Shown here: in pieces, positions 16,757 through 25,405 of the stretch
Position numbering within the stretch: the stretch's first letter is position 1
How the letters are laid out: each line of letters begins with the position of its first letter
Assembly: GCA_026390445.1 (NCBI GenBank)
Contig: JAPLFX010000024.1
Coordinates: 1 to 50,264, forward strand
Origin: Pseudomonadota bacterium
GTDB lineage: Bacteria; Bdellovibrionota_B; Oligoflexia; Oligoflexales; CAIYRB01
DNA length: 50,264 bases
Reading direction: 5' to 3'
Notes under the pieces: model-generated
The model's database searches: none
Seen by the model: only the letters and a program-made list of their open reading frames with translations
Told to the model about the DNA's origin: nothing
Translations under genes and position numbers: made by a program

Positions 16757-17659
16757 ATGGCGATCACCGCAGGGATGGTCAAAGAGCTGAGAGAGAAAAC
16801 CGGCGTCGGTATGATGGAGTGCAAAAAAGCGCTTACCGAGACCGATGGCGATCTGGATAAGGCGATCGTCTGGCTGCGCGAGCACGGCATGGCCCGCGCG
16901 CAAAAGAAGGAAGGCCGCGTCGCGTCTGAAGGCCTTGTTGAGGTGTTTGTCAGTCCTGACCATGCCTCGGGTGTTCTCGTCGAGCTTAACTGCGAAACTG
17001 ATTTCGTTAGTAAAAACGAAGAGTTCAAAACGTTGGCCCACGACATTGCGCAATTGGCGCTGAAGCACAAGGCCAAGCACCAAGAAGAGCTACTCGACCT
17101 CAAGATCGGCGGGCACACCGTCAAGGAGCATCTGACGCAGTTGATCGCCAAGATCGGCGAGAACATGCAGGTCCGTCGAGTTCACGTGGCTCATGCGAAC
17201 AACGGCGTGGTTGTTGGCTACTCGCACATGGGTGGCAAGATCGGCACGCTGGTCGTTCTCGAAGGCGCCAAGGGTCCTGAAGTGCTCGAAGTGGGTAAAG
17301 AAGTCGCCATGCACGTTGCCGCGGCGTCGCCACGTTTCTTAGTCGAAACTGAAGTGAATGCGACAGAGCTCGAGCAGGAAAAAGAGATCGCCCGCAAAAA
17401 ACTCGAAGACGAAGGCAAGCCAGCCGACTTGGTCGAGAAGATCTTGGTCGGTCAGATGAAGAAGTTCTTCAAGGAAGTTTGCCTTGTGGAACAGCCGTTC
17501 ATCAAAGACGACAAGATCACGGTGGCCAAGCATGTTGATAACGTCAAGAAGGGGCTGAAAATCTCCGCCTTTGGCCGTTTTCAACTCGGTGAAGGCATCG
17601 AGAAAAAGAAGGAAGACTTTGCCGCCGAGGTCGCTGCGGCGGCCAATATAGGCAAATAA
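16757..17659 (+). CDS. tsf: elongation factor Ts
   Basis: EF-Ts is the nucleotide exchange factor of EF-Tu. The N-terminal TGVGMMECKKALTE motif and a UBA-like helical bundle are followed by the core with NCETDFVSKNEEF and HVAAASPRFL, and then EQPFIKDDKITV. At 300 residues it is close to the usual size. ATG 16757 is preceded by GGAGG (16744-16748), eight bases away; an upstream in-frame TTG at 16751 is rejected. It ends at a strong terminator, which separates rpsB-tsf from pyrH-frr. Confidence 0.98.
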   Translation: MAITAGMVKELREKTGVGMMECKKALTETDGDLDKAIVWLREHGMARAQKKEGRVASEGLVEVFVSPDHASGVLVELNCETDFVSKNEEFKTLAHDIAQLALKHKAKHQEELLDLKIGGHTVKEHLTQLIAKIGENMQVRRVHVAHANNGVVVGYSHMGGKIGTLVVLEGAKGPEVLEVGKEVAMHVAAASPRFLVETEVNATELEQEKEIARKKLEDEGKPADLVEKILVGQMKKFFKEVCLVEQPFIKDDKITVAKHVDNVKKGLKISAFGRFQLGEGIEKKKEDFAAEVAAAANIGK

Positions 17660-17673
17660 ATCAGTGCTAATGG

Positions 17674-17706
17674 AACCCCAATCCGACACTAGGATTGGGG
17701 TTTTTT
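17674..17706 (+). terminator. intrinsic terminator after tsf
   Basis: CCCCAATCC (17676-17684) pairs perfectly with GGATTGGGG (17692-17700) around a seven-base loop, followed by TTTTTT (17701-17706). The flanking AA/TT extends the stem. This is a textbook rho-independent terminator. Confidence 0.95.
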
Positions 17707-17734
17707 CTACCAGGCCTAAGGATGGAGCCGCCCC

Positions 17735-18451
17735 ATGACCGATTTCTCGCACCGCCACATCATGCTGAAGCTATCCGGGGAAATGCTCGGCGGCCAGCAG
17801 GGGTACGGTATCGATGGCGATGCCCTGGAGATGATTGCGGGCGAAATCGCCGACACCCGCAAGCTCGGCTGTAAGGTCTCCGTAGTGATCGGAGGTGGCA
17901 ACATCTTTCGCGGCTCAGCCGCTGCCAAGTGGGGCATCGAGCGGGCTTCGGCTGACTACATGGGAATGCTGGCAACGATCATCAATGGTCTAGCCCTACA
18001 GGCGACACTAGAGAACAAATACCAGATCCAAACCCGAGTGATGACTGCCATCACCATGCCCGAAGTGGCGGAGCCATATATTCGGCGTAAGGCCATCAAG
18101 CATCTGGACTCCGGTCGGGTCGTGATCTTTGCCGGGGGGACCGGCAATCCATTATTCACGACGGACACCGCCGCCAGCCTCAGGGCTCGCGAGGTAGGCG
18201 CCGACATTATCTTGAAGGCGACCAAGGTCGACGGGATCTACGACTCAGACCCGATGAAGAACCCCGCGGCGAAAAAGTTCACTAACCTGTCCTACCTCGA
18301 CGTCATCTCAAAAAAGTTGGACGTCATGGATGCCACGGCGATTACCATGTGTATGGAAGCCAACCTGCCGATCATGGTATTTAAATTAGGGGCGCCCGGC
18401 TCGGTGCGTACGGCCGTGCTCAATCCCCAAGTTGGAACGATGGTTACGTAA
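17735..18451 (+). CDS. pyrH: uridylate kinase (UMP kinase)
   Basis: PyrH phosphorylates UMP to UDP in pyrimidine synthesis as a homohexamer. The 238-residue protein has HIMLKLSGEML (phosphate-binding Lys), VIGGGNIFRG, ASADYMGMLATIINGLALQ and FAGGTGNPLFTTDTAA, all family signatures. GGAG precedes ATG 17735. It begins 28 bases after the tsf terminator, so its own promoter or readthrough must supply transcript; the spacing leaves little room for a promoter outside tsf's 3' end. frr follows after 36 bases. Confidence 0.98.
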   Translation: MTDFSHRHIMLKLSGEMLGGQQGYGIDGDALEMIAGEIADTRKLGCKVSVVIGGGNIFRGSAAAKWGIERASADYMGMLATIINGLALQATLENKYQIQTRVMTAITMPEVAEPYIRRKAIKHLDSGRVVIFAGGTGNPLFTTDTAASLRAREVGADIILKATKVDGIYDSDPMKNPAAKKFTNLSYLDVISKKLDVMDATAITMCMEANLPIMVFKLGAPGSVRTAVLNPQVGTMVT

Positions 18452-18487
18452 CGAACCCGGATAGCGGTGCATTTGGAGGCAACAGCG

Positions 18488-19045
18488 ATGAGCGTCAAGC
18501 CAGTAGATAGCTGCAAGCAAAACATGGAAAAGCGTATTAAGGCGTTTGAAACCGATCTCCTTAAGGTGCGCACAGGTCGTGCCTCGATCTCGCTTCTCGA
18601 CGGTATTAAAGTCGACCACTACGGCACACCGACGCCGCTGAATCAAGTGGCGACATTAACGACTCCGGATGCCCGAACCATCACCGTGGCTCCTTACGAA
18701 AAAAAGTCGATCCAGGACATCGAAAAGGCCATCATGCGGGCTGATATCGGCATCCAACCAACCAATGACGGGAATGTCGTGCGCATCCCGATTCCTGCGC
18801 TGACCGAGGAACGCCGCAAAGACATCGTCAAGAACCTAAAGAAAATGGCTGAGGAAGCCAAAGTTGCGATCCGCAATATCCGCCGCGAGGCCAACGATGC
18901 GGTCAAAAAGCAAGCTAAAGATAAGGTGATTAGCGACGACGATGCCAAGCGCTTTGAGGCTGACATCCAAAAGCAGACCGATACTTCGATCAAGGCCCTA
19001 GACGATCGCCTAGCCAAAAAAGAACAAGAAGTTCTAAAGATTTAG
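18488..19045 (+). CDS. frr: ribosome recycling factor
   Basis: RRF, with EF-G, splits post-termination ribosomes. At 185 residues it has the canonical length. Visible motifs are KVRTGRAS, PLNQVATLTTPDART, IRRADIGIQP-type (IMRADIGIQP), IPALTEERRKDIVKNLKK and a helical C-terminus. ATG 18488 lies eight bases after GGAGG (18475-18479), so the longer frame beginning 21 bases upstream is rejected. It forms an operon with pyrH, and its stop is three bases before the amidase gene. Confidence 0.98.
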   Translation: MSVKPVDSCKQNMEKRIKAFETDLLKVRTGRASISLLDGIKVDHYGTPTPLNQVATLTTPDARTITVAPYEKKSIQDIEKAIMRADIGIQPTNDGNVVRIPIPALTEERRKDIVKNLKKMAEEAKVAIRNIRREANDAVKKQAKDKVISDDDAKRFEADIQKQTDTSIKALDDRLAKKEQEVLKI

Positions 19046-19048
19046 GCT

Positions 19049-20503
19049 ATGTTAACCGCCAATCCATCAGCGCTAGAGCTAGCCGCCGCGATCAAGGCCA
19101 AGCAAGTGAGCCCGGTCGAGGTCATTAAGCGCTACCTTGCTGTCGTGGACCGCGTCAACCCGATCATCAATGCCATCATCTGGCGGCGCGACGCCGAGCT
19201 GTTAAACGAGGCTAAGGCCGCCGAGAACGCCGTGATGCGCGGAGATGTGCTGGCGCCGTTTCACGGGGTGCCTCTGCCTATCAAGGATCTTACCGAGGTC
19301 AAGGGCGAGCGTACCACGCACGGGACTGTTGCCGCTAAAGCAAAGATTGGCCGCTATGATACGACTCCAGTTCGCTTACTACGCGAAGCCGGCTTTTTGT
19401 TTATGGGGCGTACCAACACGCCCGAATTCGGTTCACTCCCGGTCACAGAAAACACCCTTTATGGTGCCACTCGCAACCCGTGGAATACCGAGTACACGCC
19501 GGGAGGTTCCAGCGGCGGCGCTAGTGCGGCAGTGGCGTCCGGAATGGCGCCTATCGCGCACGGTAGCGATGGCGGCGGCTCTCTGCGTATCCCGGCGTCG
19601 TGTTGCGGCTTGGTTGGTCTGAAGCCGAGCCGCGGTCGGATACCGAAGGGCCCTCTCGTCAGCGAAGTCATGCACGGCTTTACCACTGATGGCTGCCAGT
19701 CTATGACGGTCGCTGACACTGCAGCGTATTTGGATGCGCTGGCGAAGTATGATCCGACAGGCTGGAACAGCGTGCAGGAACCCAGCGAACCGTATTTGCG
19801 TAGTGCACTTCGCGGCGCTAGCGGCAAAGGCAAACGGTTGCGCATAGGCTTTACCTGTACGGGGCCATACAGCGTCAACGTCGCACAGAGTTGTGTTGAT
19901 GCGGTTACTAAAACTGCCACGATCCTGGCTAGCCTTGGCCACGAGGTTAATGCCGTCACGCCGACTTGGCCAGGCGCGGGAAGCGACCAGTTGGCTGAGG
20001 ACTTTGTCGCGATCTGGTGCACATCGGCTGCTTATCAAGATGTCAGCGACTGGTCTTTGGTCGAACCGCTAAGCGCCAGCCTACGACAGATGTCGCTGGA
20101 ACTAAGCAGCCATGACTACATCAAAGCCGTGCTGCGCCTGCAGGTATTCTCAAGGCAAATCGTCCGCGACTGGGGTACGGATTATGATTTGTTGCTGACG
20201 CCGACCATGGCGATGGAGCCGCCGCGCATCGGTTGGCTACACGAGACGGGTGAGACCGATGCCAAGAGCTTGCTCTGGCGCTGCACGGAAATGGTGCCAT
20301 ATTCAGGGTGGTGTAATGTGACTGGCCAGCCTGCCATTTCCATACCGATGCACGTCGCAGCGTCGGGACTTCCGATCGGTGTCCAGCTGGCTGGACCTCC
20401 GTACCGGGAAGATTTGCTGCTTGAGGTGGGAGCCGAATTGGAAGCTGCGGTCGCTTGGCGCGAGTCGTTGCCGGTACAGCCGGTTCAATCAGCACGCACC
20501 TAG
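19049..20503 (+). CDS. amidase signature family enzyme
   Basis: The 484-residue protein has the Ser-cisSer-Lys hydrolase core: catalytic Lys in LPIKDLT (about residue 77), the Gly/Ser-rich TPGGSSGGASAAVASG, and GSDGGGSLRIPASCCG carrying the nucleophile. Members hydrolyse carboxamides, and include GatA, fatty-acid amidases and aryl amidases. GatA is less likely, because gatB and gatC are absent and the C-terminal half reads like a generic amidase. Only three bases separate it from frr, so it is probably a late gene of the pyrH-frr transcript. No strong Shine-Dalgarno is seen; translational coupling is possible. It converges on the sigma-54 activator gene. Confidence 0.9.
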   Translation: MLTANPSALELAAAIKAKQVSPVEVIKRYLAVVDRVNPIINAIIWRRDAELLNEAKAAENAVMRGDVLAPFHGVPLPIKDLTEVKGERTTHGTVAAKAKIGRYDTTPVRLLREAGFLFMGRTNTPEFGSLPVTENTLYGATRNPWNTEYTPGGSSGGASAAVASGMAPIAHGSDGGGSLRIPASCCGLVGLKPSRGRIPKGPLVSEVMHGFTTDGCQSMTVADTAAYLDALAKYDPTGWNSVQEPSEPYLRSALRGASGKGKRLRIGFTCTGPYSVNVAQSCVDAVTKTATILASLGHEVNAVTPTWPGAGSDQLAEDFVAIWCTSAAYQDVSDWSLVEPLSASLRQMSLELSSHDYIKAVLRLQVFSRQIVRDWGTDYDLLLTPTMAMEPPRIGWLHETGETDAKSLLWRCTEMVPYSGWCNVTGQPAISIPMHVAASGLPIGVQLAGPPYREDLLLEVGAELEAAVAWRESLPVQPVQSART

Positions 20504-20530
20504 TTCGCCTTACTAGCTGACTGGGCTTTG

Positions 20531-21718
20531 TTAAAGTTCCTTCGACGGGGCATTGAGCGTCGTCAAATGGCGCTTCTTGATCCGCTCGACTAAGGTTGTC
20601 CGGTTGAGGCCAAGCAGTTTGGCGGCCTGGTTGCGGTTGTTACCAGTACGTTCTAAGGCCTGGCGAATCAGGTCATTCTCCAGGGCCTCGATATATTGGG
20701 TCAAATCCAATCCGTGTTCCGGTAAAGAGGTAAACTCCTGGGGTACTCGAACTCCAGCCGCATGCTGCACCATAGGCAAAGGCATCGCCGTGGTCGGCCG
20801 CATGAGCGGTTGTGACGAGGCCAGTGGTGGGCTGGCGAGGCGCAGTTCTTCAGGTCTTGCAAACATCTCGGCAGGTAAATCTTCAATCTCTATCACTCCT
20901 GCGCCCCGCATCACGACGAGTCTGGAGATTAAATTCTGTAACTGACGGATGTTGCCGGGCCAGTCATAGGCGGAAAGTCGAGCGACCAGCGCGTCGCTCA
21001 AGTAGCAACGAGGTTGGCTATTGTGAATGCGGTTGGCTTGCTCCATAAAGTGTTCCAGCAAGCTGGGGATGTCGCCCGTTCGTTCGCGCAGGGGCGGCAG
21101 GTGGATTGGCAGGACATTGAGCCGGTAGTACAAATCCTGGCGAAAGGTTTGTTCACGGATCGCCTGTCCTAGATCCATATTGGTGGCGGCAACGATCCGC
21201 ACATCTGCGTCCATAAGAATATTGCTGCCAAGGGGTGTAAATTTTTTATCCTGTAGGACACGCAACAGCTTGGCCTGAAGATTCGCAGGCATGTCGCCGA
21301 TCTCGTCAAGGAAGATCGAGCCACCCTTAGCAAACTCAAACTTTCCCATCACCCGACCATCGGCCCCTGTAAAGGCGCCTTTGACATGGCCAAAGAGTTG
21401 GCTCTCCAGGAGATTATCGGGAATGGCGCTACAGTTGAGAGGAACATATTCCCCTCCTGAACGCGGGGAAAGGCGGTGAATGGCGGCCGCGATCAGGTCC
21501 TTGCCTGTACCGCTTTCCCCTAGGATAAGCACCGCGCCATCTGAACGCGCAACTTTCGAAACTGTTTCAAGGACTTTTACCATCGGAGGGCTGCGCCCAA
21601 CAATCTCGGGGAAATTCGACCGCCAGTCTTCACTCGAGCCTTTAGGCGTCTCGTCGAGGAGCATGGACTGGGCCATGGCCCTCGTATCACCTAAGGAACG
21701 GGGATCAGTTGCACGCAT
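20531..21718 (-). CDS. sigma-54-dependent transcriptional activator without receiver domain
   Basis: The 395-residue protein is essentially an AAA+ domain plus Fis-type DNA-binding helix. Walker A is GESGTGKD, the sigma-54 loop GAFTGA is intact, Walker B is [11 protein letters not shown] and the arginine-finger region is [13 protein letters not shown]. The C-terminal HTH is [21 protein letters not shown]. Only about 40 residues precede the AAA+ core, so there is no receiver, GAF or PAS domain; it may be controlled by a partner protein or by level. I chose ATG 21718, which follows GGAGG by 11 bases; a GTG at 21760 has no ribosome site. The likely Asn-rich targets are unknown; it is divergent from the glycosyltransferase pair. 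Confidence 0.92.
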   Translation of the reverse strand: MRATDPRSLGDTRAMAQSMLLDETPKGSSEDWRSNFPEIVGRSPPMVKVLETVSKVARSDGAVLILGESGTGKDLIAAAIHRLSPRSGGEYVPLNCSAIPDNLLESQLFGHVKGAFTGADGRVMGKFEFAKGGSIFLDEIGDMPANLQAKLLRVLQDKKFTPLGSNILMDADVRIVAATNMDLGQAIREQTFRQDLYYRLNVLPIHLPPLRERTGDIPSLLEHFMEQANRIHNSQPRCYLSDALVARLSAYDWPGNIRQLQNLISRLVVMRGAGVIEIEDLPAEMFARPEELRLASPPLASSQPLMRPTTAMPLPMVQHAAGVRVPQEFTSLPEHGLDLTQYIEALENDLIRQALERTGNNRNQAAKLLGLNRTTLVERIKKRHLTTLNAPSKEL

Positions 21719-22069
21719 GAATGGGGAGTCCTCCGGTGTCGGTCCGAACGTCGATAACACAGGGATACTGGCAACGGCTGCTGCCGGTACTGATGCATAG
21801 CTGGAGACGAAGAGGAAGAGGTTGCCTTCGGTGGGGCCGTGAGACCTAAAGACGTCGCGGTAGCTAGGATAGCGCTGAAGCCTGATCTCATTATCTTACC
21901 AAAGGCTTAGATTAAGGTGCAAATCCTGCCGATAGACAAGTCGCCTCCGGCGCCGCCTCAGGGGTGTTAAGCCACCCAGCTTTCTAAGATTTGTGGTATC
22001 AATGGAAGGGACCTAAAGCGCCGTTGTGGGCGCAGCCGAACAACCTCTTTTTTGGTAGGAAATCCGCCC
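21719..22069. other. divergent intergenic region, activator / glycosyltransferase
   Basis: The gap of about 350 bases separates the activator and polysaccharide genes. I looked for a GG-N10-GC sigma-54 promoter ahead of the glycosyltransferase and saw no convincing one. A short T-run (22047-22053) precedes the glycosyltransferase ribosome site. Short open frames here have no coding support. Confidence 0.5.
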
Positions 22070-23179
22070 GTGCGCGTCGCCTTTGTTCATGATTGGCTGA
22101 CCACCTACCGCGGCGGCGAAAAGGTTCTGGAGGCCCTCTTAGAGCTTTACTCAGAGGCGCCCATCTACACCTTGTTCTATGACCGGCTTGCCATGCCAGA
22201 GTCTATTAGTCGTCGCGAGGTGCATTGCTTGCGTCGCACCAATCTGTTTAAACGTGGGCGCAAGTTGCTGCTACCGCTGCTACCGTCGGCGATCGAAGCG
22301 TTGGCCCTGCAGGACTACGACCTGATCATCAGCACGTCCTCCTGCGTGGCGAAAGGTGCCATCAAGGGCCCCAACGCCCGGCACCTTTGCTATATCCATT
22401 CCCCCATGCGCTACATCTGGGATCAGCAGGAAGAATATATCGCGGGCGTCAAGCACATACCCGGCGCCGGCGCCGCCATTCGTGCCATGACCCCGCGACT
22501 TCGGCGCTGGGACGTCAGTAGCGCGCAGCGCGTCGACCGATTCGTAGCGAATTCCCGTTTCGTTGCCTCCAGAGTCCAGCGTTTGTATGGGAGAGAGGCG
22601 AAGGTTATTCACCCTCCGATCGAACTTGATCGCTTCAAGCCCTGCTCTGCTGCGAAGGGACGCGGCGGCTACCTTCTCGCTGCAGGAGCTCTGGTTTCCT
22701 ACAAGCGCTTTGACCTGGCCATTGCCGCATGCGCACAGCTTAGGCGGCGTTTGGTGATTGCCGGTGCTGGACCGATGGAGCGGTCGCTACGGGCTCAGGC
22801 GGACCGCGTGCAGGCCGACGTTGAGTTCATCATTAACCCAGACAATCAACGCTTCGTTCAACTTTTGGCGCAGGCGGATGCCCTGTTGTTTCCTGGGGTC
22901 GAGGACTTCGGTATGATCGCCGTCGAAGCCATGGCTTGCGGCACTCCAGTGATTGCCTTGGGCGCCGGAGGTGCTCTCGATTTTATCAAGCCCGGTGAAA
23001 CAGGACTATTTTTTGAGTCCGGCACCGCCGAAGCCCTGGTCGAGACCTTGAGCGCCTTCAAACCAGCTGATTTTGCTGTAGAAAACCTGGTCGCCCACGC
23101 TAAAGGGTATGGCCGAACCGCATTTCTTACTAACATGGAGGCGGAAATAAGCTCCCTCTTGAAGGAACCGACTCTGTGA
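22070..23179 (+). CDS. GT4-family glycosyltransferase (WbaZ-like)
   Basis: The 369-residue enzyme is a GT-B retaining glycosyltransferase. The N-terminus VRVAFVHDWLTTYRGGEKV has the family's GGxEK element, CYIHSPMRYIWDQ is typical of WbaZ-like mannosyltransferases, and the donor site reads EDFGMIAVEAMACGTPVIA. It probably adds a sugar to a lipid-linked repeat on the cytoplasmic side of the membrane. GTG 22070, preceded by TAGGAAAT, fits the usual RVAFVHDW start; an upstream TTG is less likely. Its TGA overlaps the next gene's GTG, indicating translational coupling with the priming sugar transferase. Confidence 0.88.
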   Translation: MRVAFVHDWLTTYRGGEKVLEALLELYSEAPIYTLFYDRLAMPESISRREVHCLRRTNLFKRGRKLLLPLLPSAIEALALQDYDLIISTSSCVAKGAIKGPNARHLCYIHSPMRYIWDQQEEYIAGVKHIPGAGAAIRAMTPRLRRWDVSSAQRVDRFVANSRFVASRVQRLYGREAKVIHPPIELDRFKPCSAAKGRGGYLLAAGALVSYKRFDLAIAACAQLRRRLVIAGAGPMERSLRAQADRVQADVEFIINPDNQRFVQLLAQADALLFPGVEDFGMIAVEAMACGTPVIALGAGGALDFIKPGETGLFFESGTAEALVETLSAFKPADFAVENLVAHAKGYGRTAFLTNMEAEISSLLKEPTL

Positions 23180-24594
23180 ATCGCCGCAATCAAGACGCGT
23201 TGATGGTCATCCGTGCTTCATCGGACGTGGTCATGGTGACGATCGGCTGGATCATCGCCTATGAACTGCGCTTTTCAGGCCTCTTCCCCATCACCAAAGG
23301 CATTCCCGCTCCGTTACTCTATTACAAGCTAGCACCCTTCGTCGCCGGCATCTGGTTTCTGTCCTTTGTCGCATCTGGCTTCTACCGCCGCACAGGGCGG
23401 CATCGTTCAGCCTTTGTTGAAGCTCTCGATACCCTGCAAAGTTGCGTCGTCGCGACTTTTGCCTTTATCGCCTTTACCTACCTCTACGAAGAGTACCGCT
23501 ATTCTCGTGTCGTGATGGGGCTGTTTCTGGCCATCCATCCGTGGCTGATCATCGCTGGACGCAGCGCTGTGCGCAAGGCGCTGCGCCTTTATCGCCTTCG
23601 CGCCGCGCCGCGCCGCACTTTGATCATCGGCGGCGGAGACACCTTGAAGCATGCCATTGAAATGGCTAAAGACGGTGACCTGACCAGAAGCGAGATCTAT
23701 GGCGTCATCCTTGCTGGCGGACCGGAGCAAATAGCCGCGAGCGAAGCCCTATGCCGACAAAGCGGATTGCATCGACTCGACGCACCCAGCAACTGGCCGG
23801 ATTTTTTTTCCGCCAATCCCACAGAGAGCGTGGTCTTTGCTCTGCCGCATCAAGCTTATGACTTCGTCGACCGGCATTTGGAACGCATTGCCGACCAAGT
23901 CACTGATGTTCGGTTGATTCCTGATTTGTTCCGCTTTACACGCTTCGCCGCAGGAGTCGATATCGTCGCTGGAACTCCAGTGGTCTCAATCAATGAAAGC
24001 CCATTGGCTGGCATCGGTAGCGTCATCAAACGGGTCGTCGATATTCTCGGGTCCTGCTGTGCACTGCTCCTCTTTGGTCCGCTCATGCTCTTGATTGCTG
24101 CTTTGGTGGCGGTGACCTCACGTGGGCCGGTGTTCTACAGGCAAGAACGTATGGGCCTCGACGGTAAGACCTTCGCCATCCTGAAATTTAGGTCGATGCG
24201 AAGCGACGCGGAGGCCAAAAGCGGTGCGGTTTGGGCCAAAGAGGGTGATGATCGGACGACTCCGATCGGTAAATGGCTGCGGCGAACCAGCCTCGATGAG
24301 CTTCCGCAGTTGTTCAACGTGCTTGGGGGCTCGATGAGCCTGGTCGGTCCTAGGCCCGAGAGGCCGGTATTTGTCGAGCAATTTCGAAGAGATGTGCCGG
24401 GGTACTACCTGAGGCACAAGATCAAGGCCGGGATCACCGGGTGGGCCCAGGCCAATGGCTGGCGCGGTAACACCAGCATCGAAAAGCGCATCGAGTACGA
24501 CCTTTACTACATTCAAAACTGGAGCTTATGGCTCGATGTGAGGATCATTTTGCTAACGATTCTAAGAGGTTTTATAAATAGAAACGCTTACTAA
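23176..24594 (+). CDS. polyprenyl glycosylphosphotransferase (priming sugar transferase, WcaJ-like)
   Basis: The 472-residue protein has four to five N-terminal membrane helices, a CoA-binding-like domain (about 140-270, with RRTLIIGGGD), another helix near 290-315, and a C-terminal bacterial sugar transferase domain. Motifs include YRQERMGLDGKTF, LKFRSMRSDAE, TSLDELPQLFNVLGG and KAGITGWAQANGWRG. These enzymes transfer a sugar-1-phosphate, often glucose, to undecaprenyl phosphate to start exopolysaccharide or O-antigen units. The GTG start overlaps the glycosyltransferase stop (GTGA). Polymerase, flippase and export genes are not adjacent, so the rest of the pathway lies elsewhere. Confidence 0.94.
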   Translation: MNRRNQDALMVIRASSDVVMVTIGWIIAYELRFSGLFPITKGIPAPLLYYKLAPFVAGIWFLSFVASGFYRRTGRHRSAFVEALDTLQSCVVATFAFIAFTYLYEEYRYSRVVMGLFLAIHPWLIIAGRSAVRKALRLYRLRAAPRRTLIIGGGDTLKHAIEMAKDGDLTRSEIYGVILAGGPEQIAASEALCRQSGLHRLDAPSNWPDFFSANPTESVVFALPHQAYDFVDRHLERIADQVTDVRLIPDLFRFTRFAAGVDIVAGTPVVSINESPLAGIGSVIKRVVDILGSCCALLLFGPLMLLIAALVAVTSRGPVFYRQERMGLDGKTFAILKFRSMRSDAEAKSGAVWAKEGDDRTTPIGKWLRRTSLDELPQLFNVLGGSMSLVGPRPERPVFVEQFRRDVPGYYLRHKIKAGITGWAQANGWRGNTSIEKRIEYDLYYIQNWSLWLDVRIILLTILRGFINRNAY

Positions 24595-24623
24595 TAGTAT
24601 TTATATTTTTTTATAAAATTATA

Positions 24624-24652
24624 TTGACTCAGGTTATGTCAAGTGATAGATT
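24624..24652 (+). promoter_or_regulatory. sigma-70 type promoter for the lipoprotein gene
   Basis: TTGACT (24624-24629) and TAGATT (24647-24652) are separated by 17 bases, close to consensus. They lie in a short, strongly AT-rich stretch (about 24575-24630) unlike the surrounding DNA and about 95 bases before the metzincin-like lipoprotein start. Confidence 0.6.
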
Positions 24653-24746
24653 CCTATCTGTCACCAGCCCACACCGGCTGGCGGCATGCTCCCCCTCCCT
24701 GCTGCTCTCTTTCCTGCCCACTCCCCGCTGCTTAAGGTGACCCGTC

Positions 24747-25352
24747 ATGCTCGACCTCGTTCAGTCAAAGCTCTGCCGTCTGTTTTGCCTCTTCATCTTA
24801 TCCGCCCTTGGTGCTACCGGTTGCGGCAACTCTTATAAGGTCAGCAAATTAAAACAGTACCGCTTAGCGATCGCGGCCGGATCAACGCCCGAGTTTGTCA
24901 CTAGCTTTCAAACTCTGATCAAGGACTACAATGGCTTGGCTGGCTCGACTGTGCTCACCTTTGAAAGCAGTCCCGCCGACGCTAATTCCAGCATTATCAT
25001 CACGAAGGGTCTAGTGGCTTCGAATGCTGAGGGCCTCGGTACTGGAAAAGTCGGCCTCGGCCAATGGCTTTCAGAAACCGAAGTGGAAAACCCTGTGACC
25101 GTGATTCCTGGTCAAACTGCAAAAGAGACCATTCGGTACTCGATGCGCGTTGAATTCGACTACGATTATATGACCACCAAAACCCACTATGAGCTACAAA
25201 AACTGTTTTTCCATGAAGTCGGCCACGGCCTCGAACTCAACCATAATCTGACCAGTGTCCATGACGTGATGTACCCCGATGTCGGCATTGGTGAGACCAA
25301 GGACTTCGACGCCTACTTTGCCTATGTTCGCAACTATATGGCCGACCAATAA
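24747..25352 (+). CDS. metzincin-like metalloprotease lipoprotein
   Basis: The 201-residue protein has a lipoprotein signal peptide ending LGATGC (Cys about residue 26), so it should be membrane-anchored outside the cytoplasm. The zinc motif HEVGHGLELNH (residues 156-166) has the metzincin HExxHxxxxxH pattern, but the usual Gly at position 8 is Glu. VMYPD (Met175) is in place as the Met-turn. The fold therefore looks like a small matrixin-type metzincin. No propeptide is evident. It has its own promoter and is followed by a hairpin; it is not obviously linked to the hut genes downstream. Confidence 0.82.
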   Translation: MLDLVQSKLCRLFCLFILSALGATGCGNSYKVSKLKQYRLAIAAGSTPEFVTSFQTLIKDYNGLAGSTVLTFESSPADANSSIIITKGLVASNAEGLGTGKVGLGQWLSETEVENPVTVIPGQTAKETIRYSMRVEFDYDYMTTKTHYELQKLFFHEVGHGLELNHNLTSVHDVMYPDVGIGETKDFDAYFAYVRNYMADQ

Positions 25353-25370
25353 TCAAGCGTAGTGAAACCT

Positions 25371-25390
25371 AGCCGCCGTTTGGCGGCTTT
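25371..25390 (+). terminator. hairpin after metzincin lipoprotein gene
   Basis: AGCCGCC (25371-25377) pairs with GGCGGCT (25382-25388) around GTTT, followed by only three T residues including the last base of the stem. A modest intrinsic terminator just ahead of hutG. Confidence 0.5.
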
Positions 25391-25405
25391 GCTATATTTG
25401 GGAGT

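Noticed and set aside
16546-17166. 206-codon minus-strand frame across rpsB-tsf
   Set aside because: Antisense shadow of two well-identified ribosomal/translation genes.
19049-20503. Amidase as GatA subunit
   Set aside because: gatB and gatC are not adjacent and sequence segments fit a general amidase; position after frr does not support a tRNA amidotransferase.
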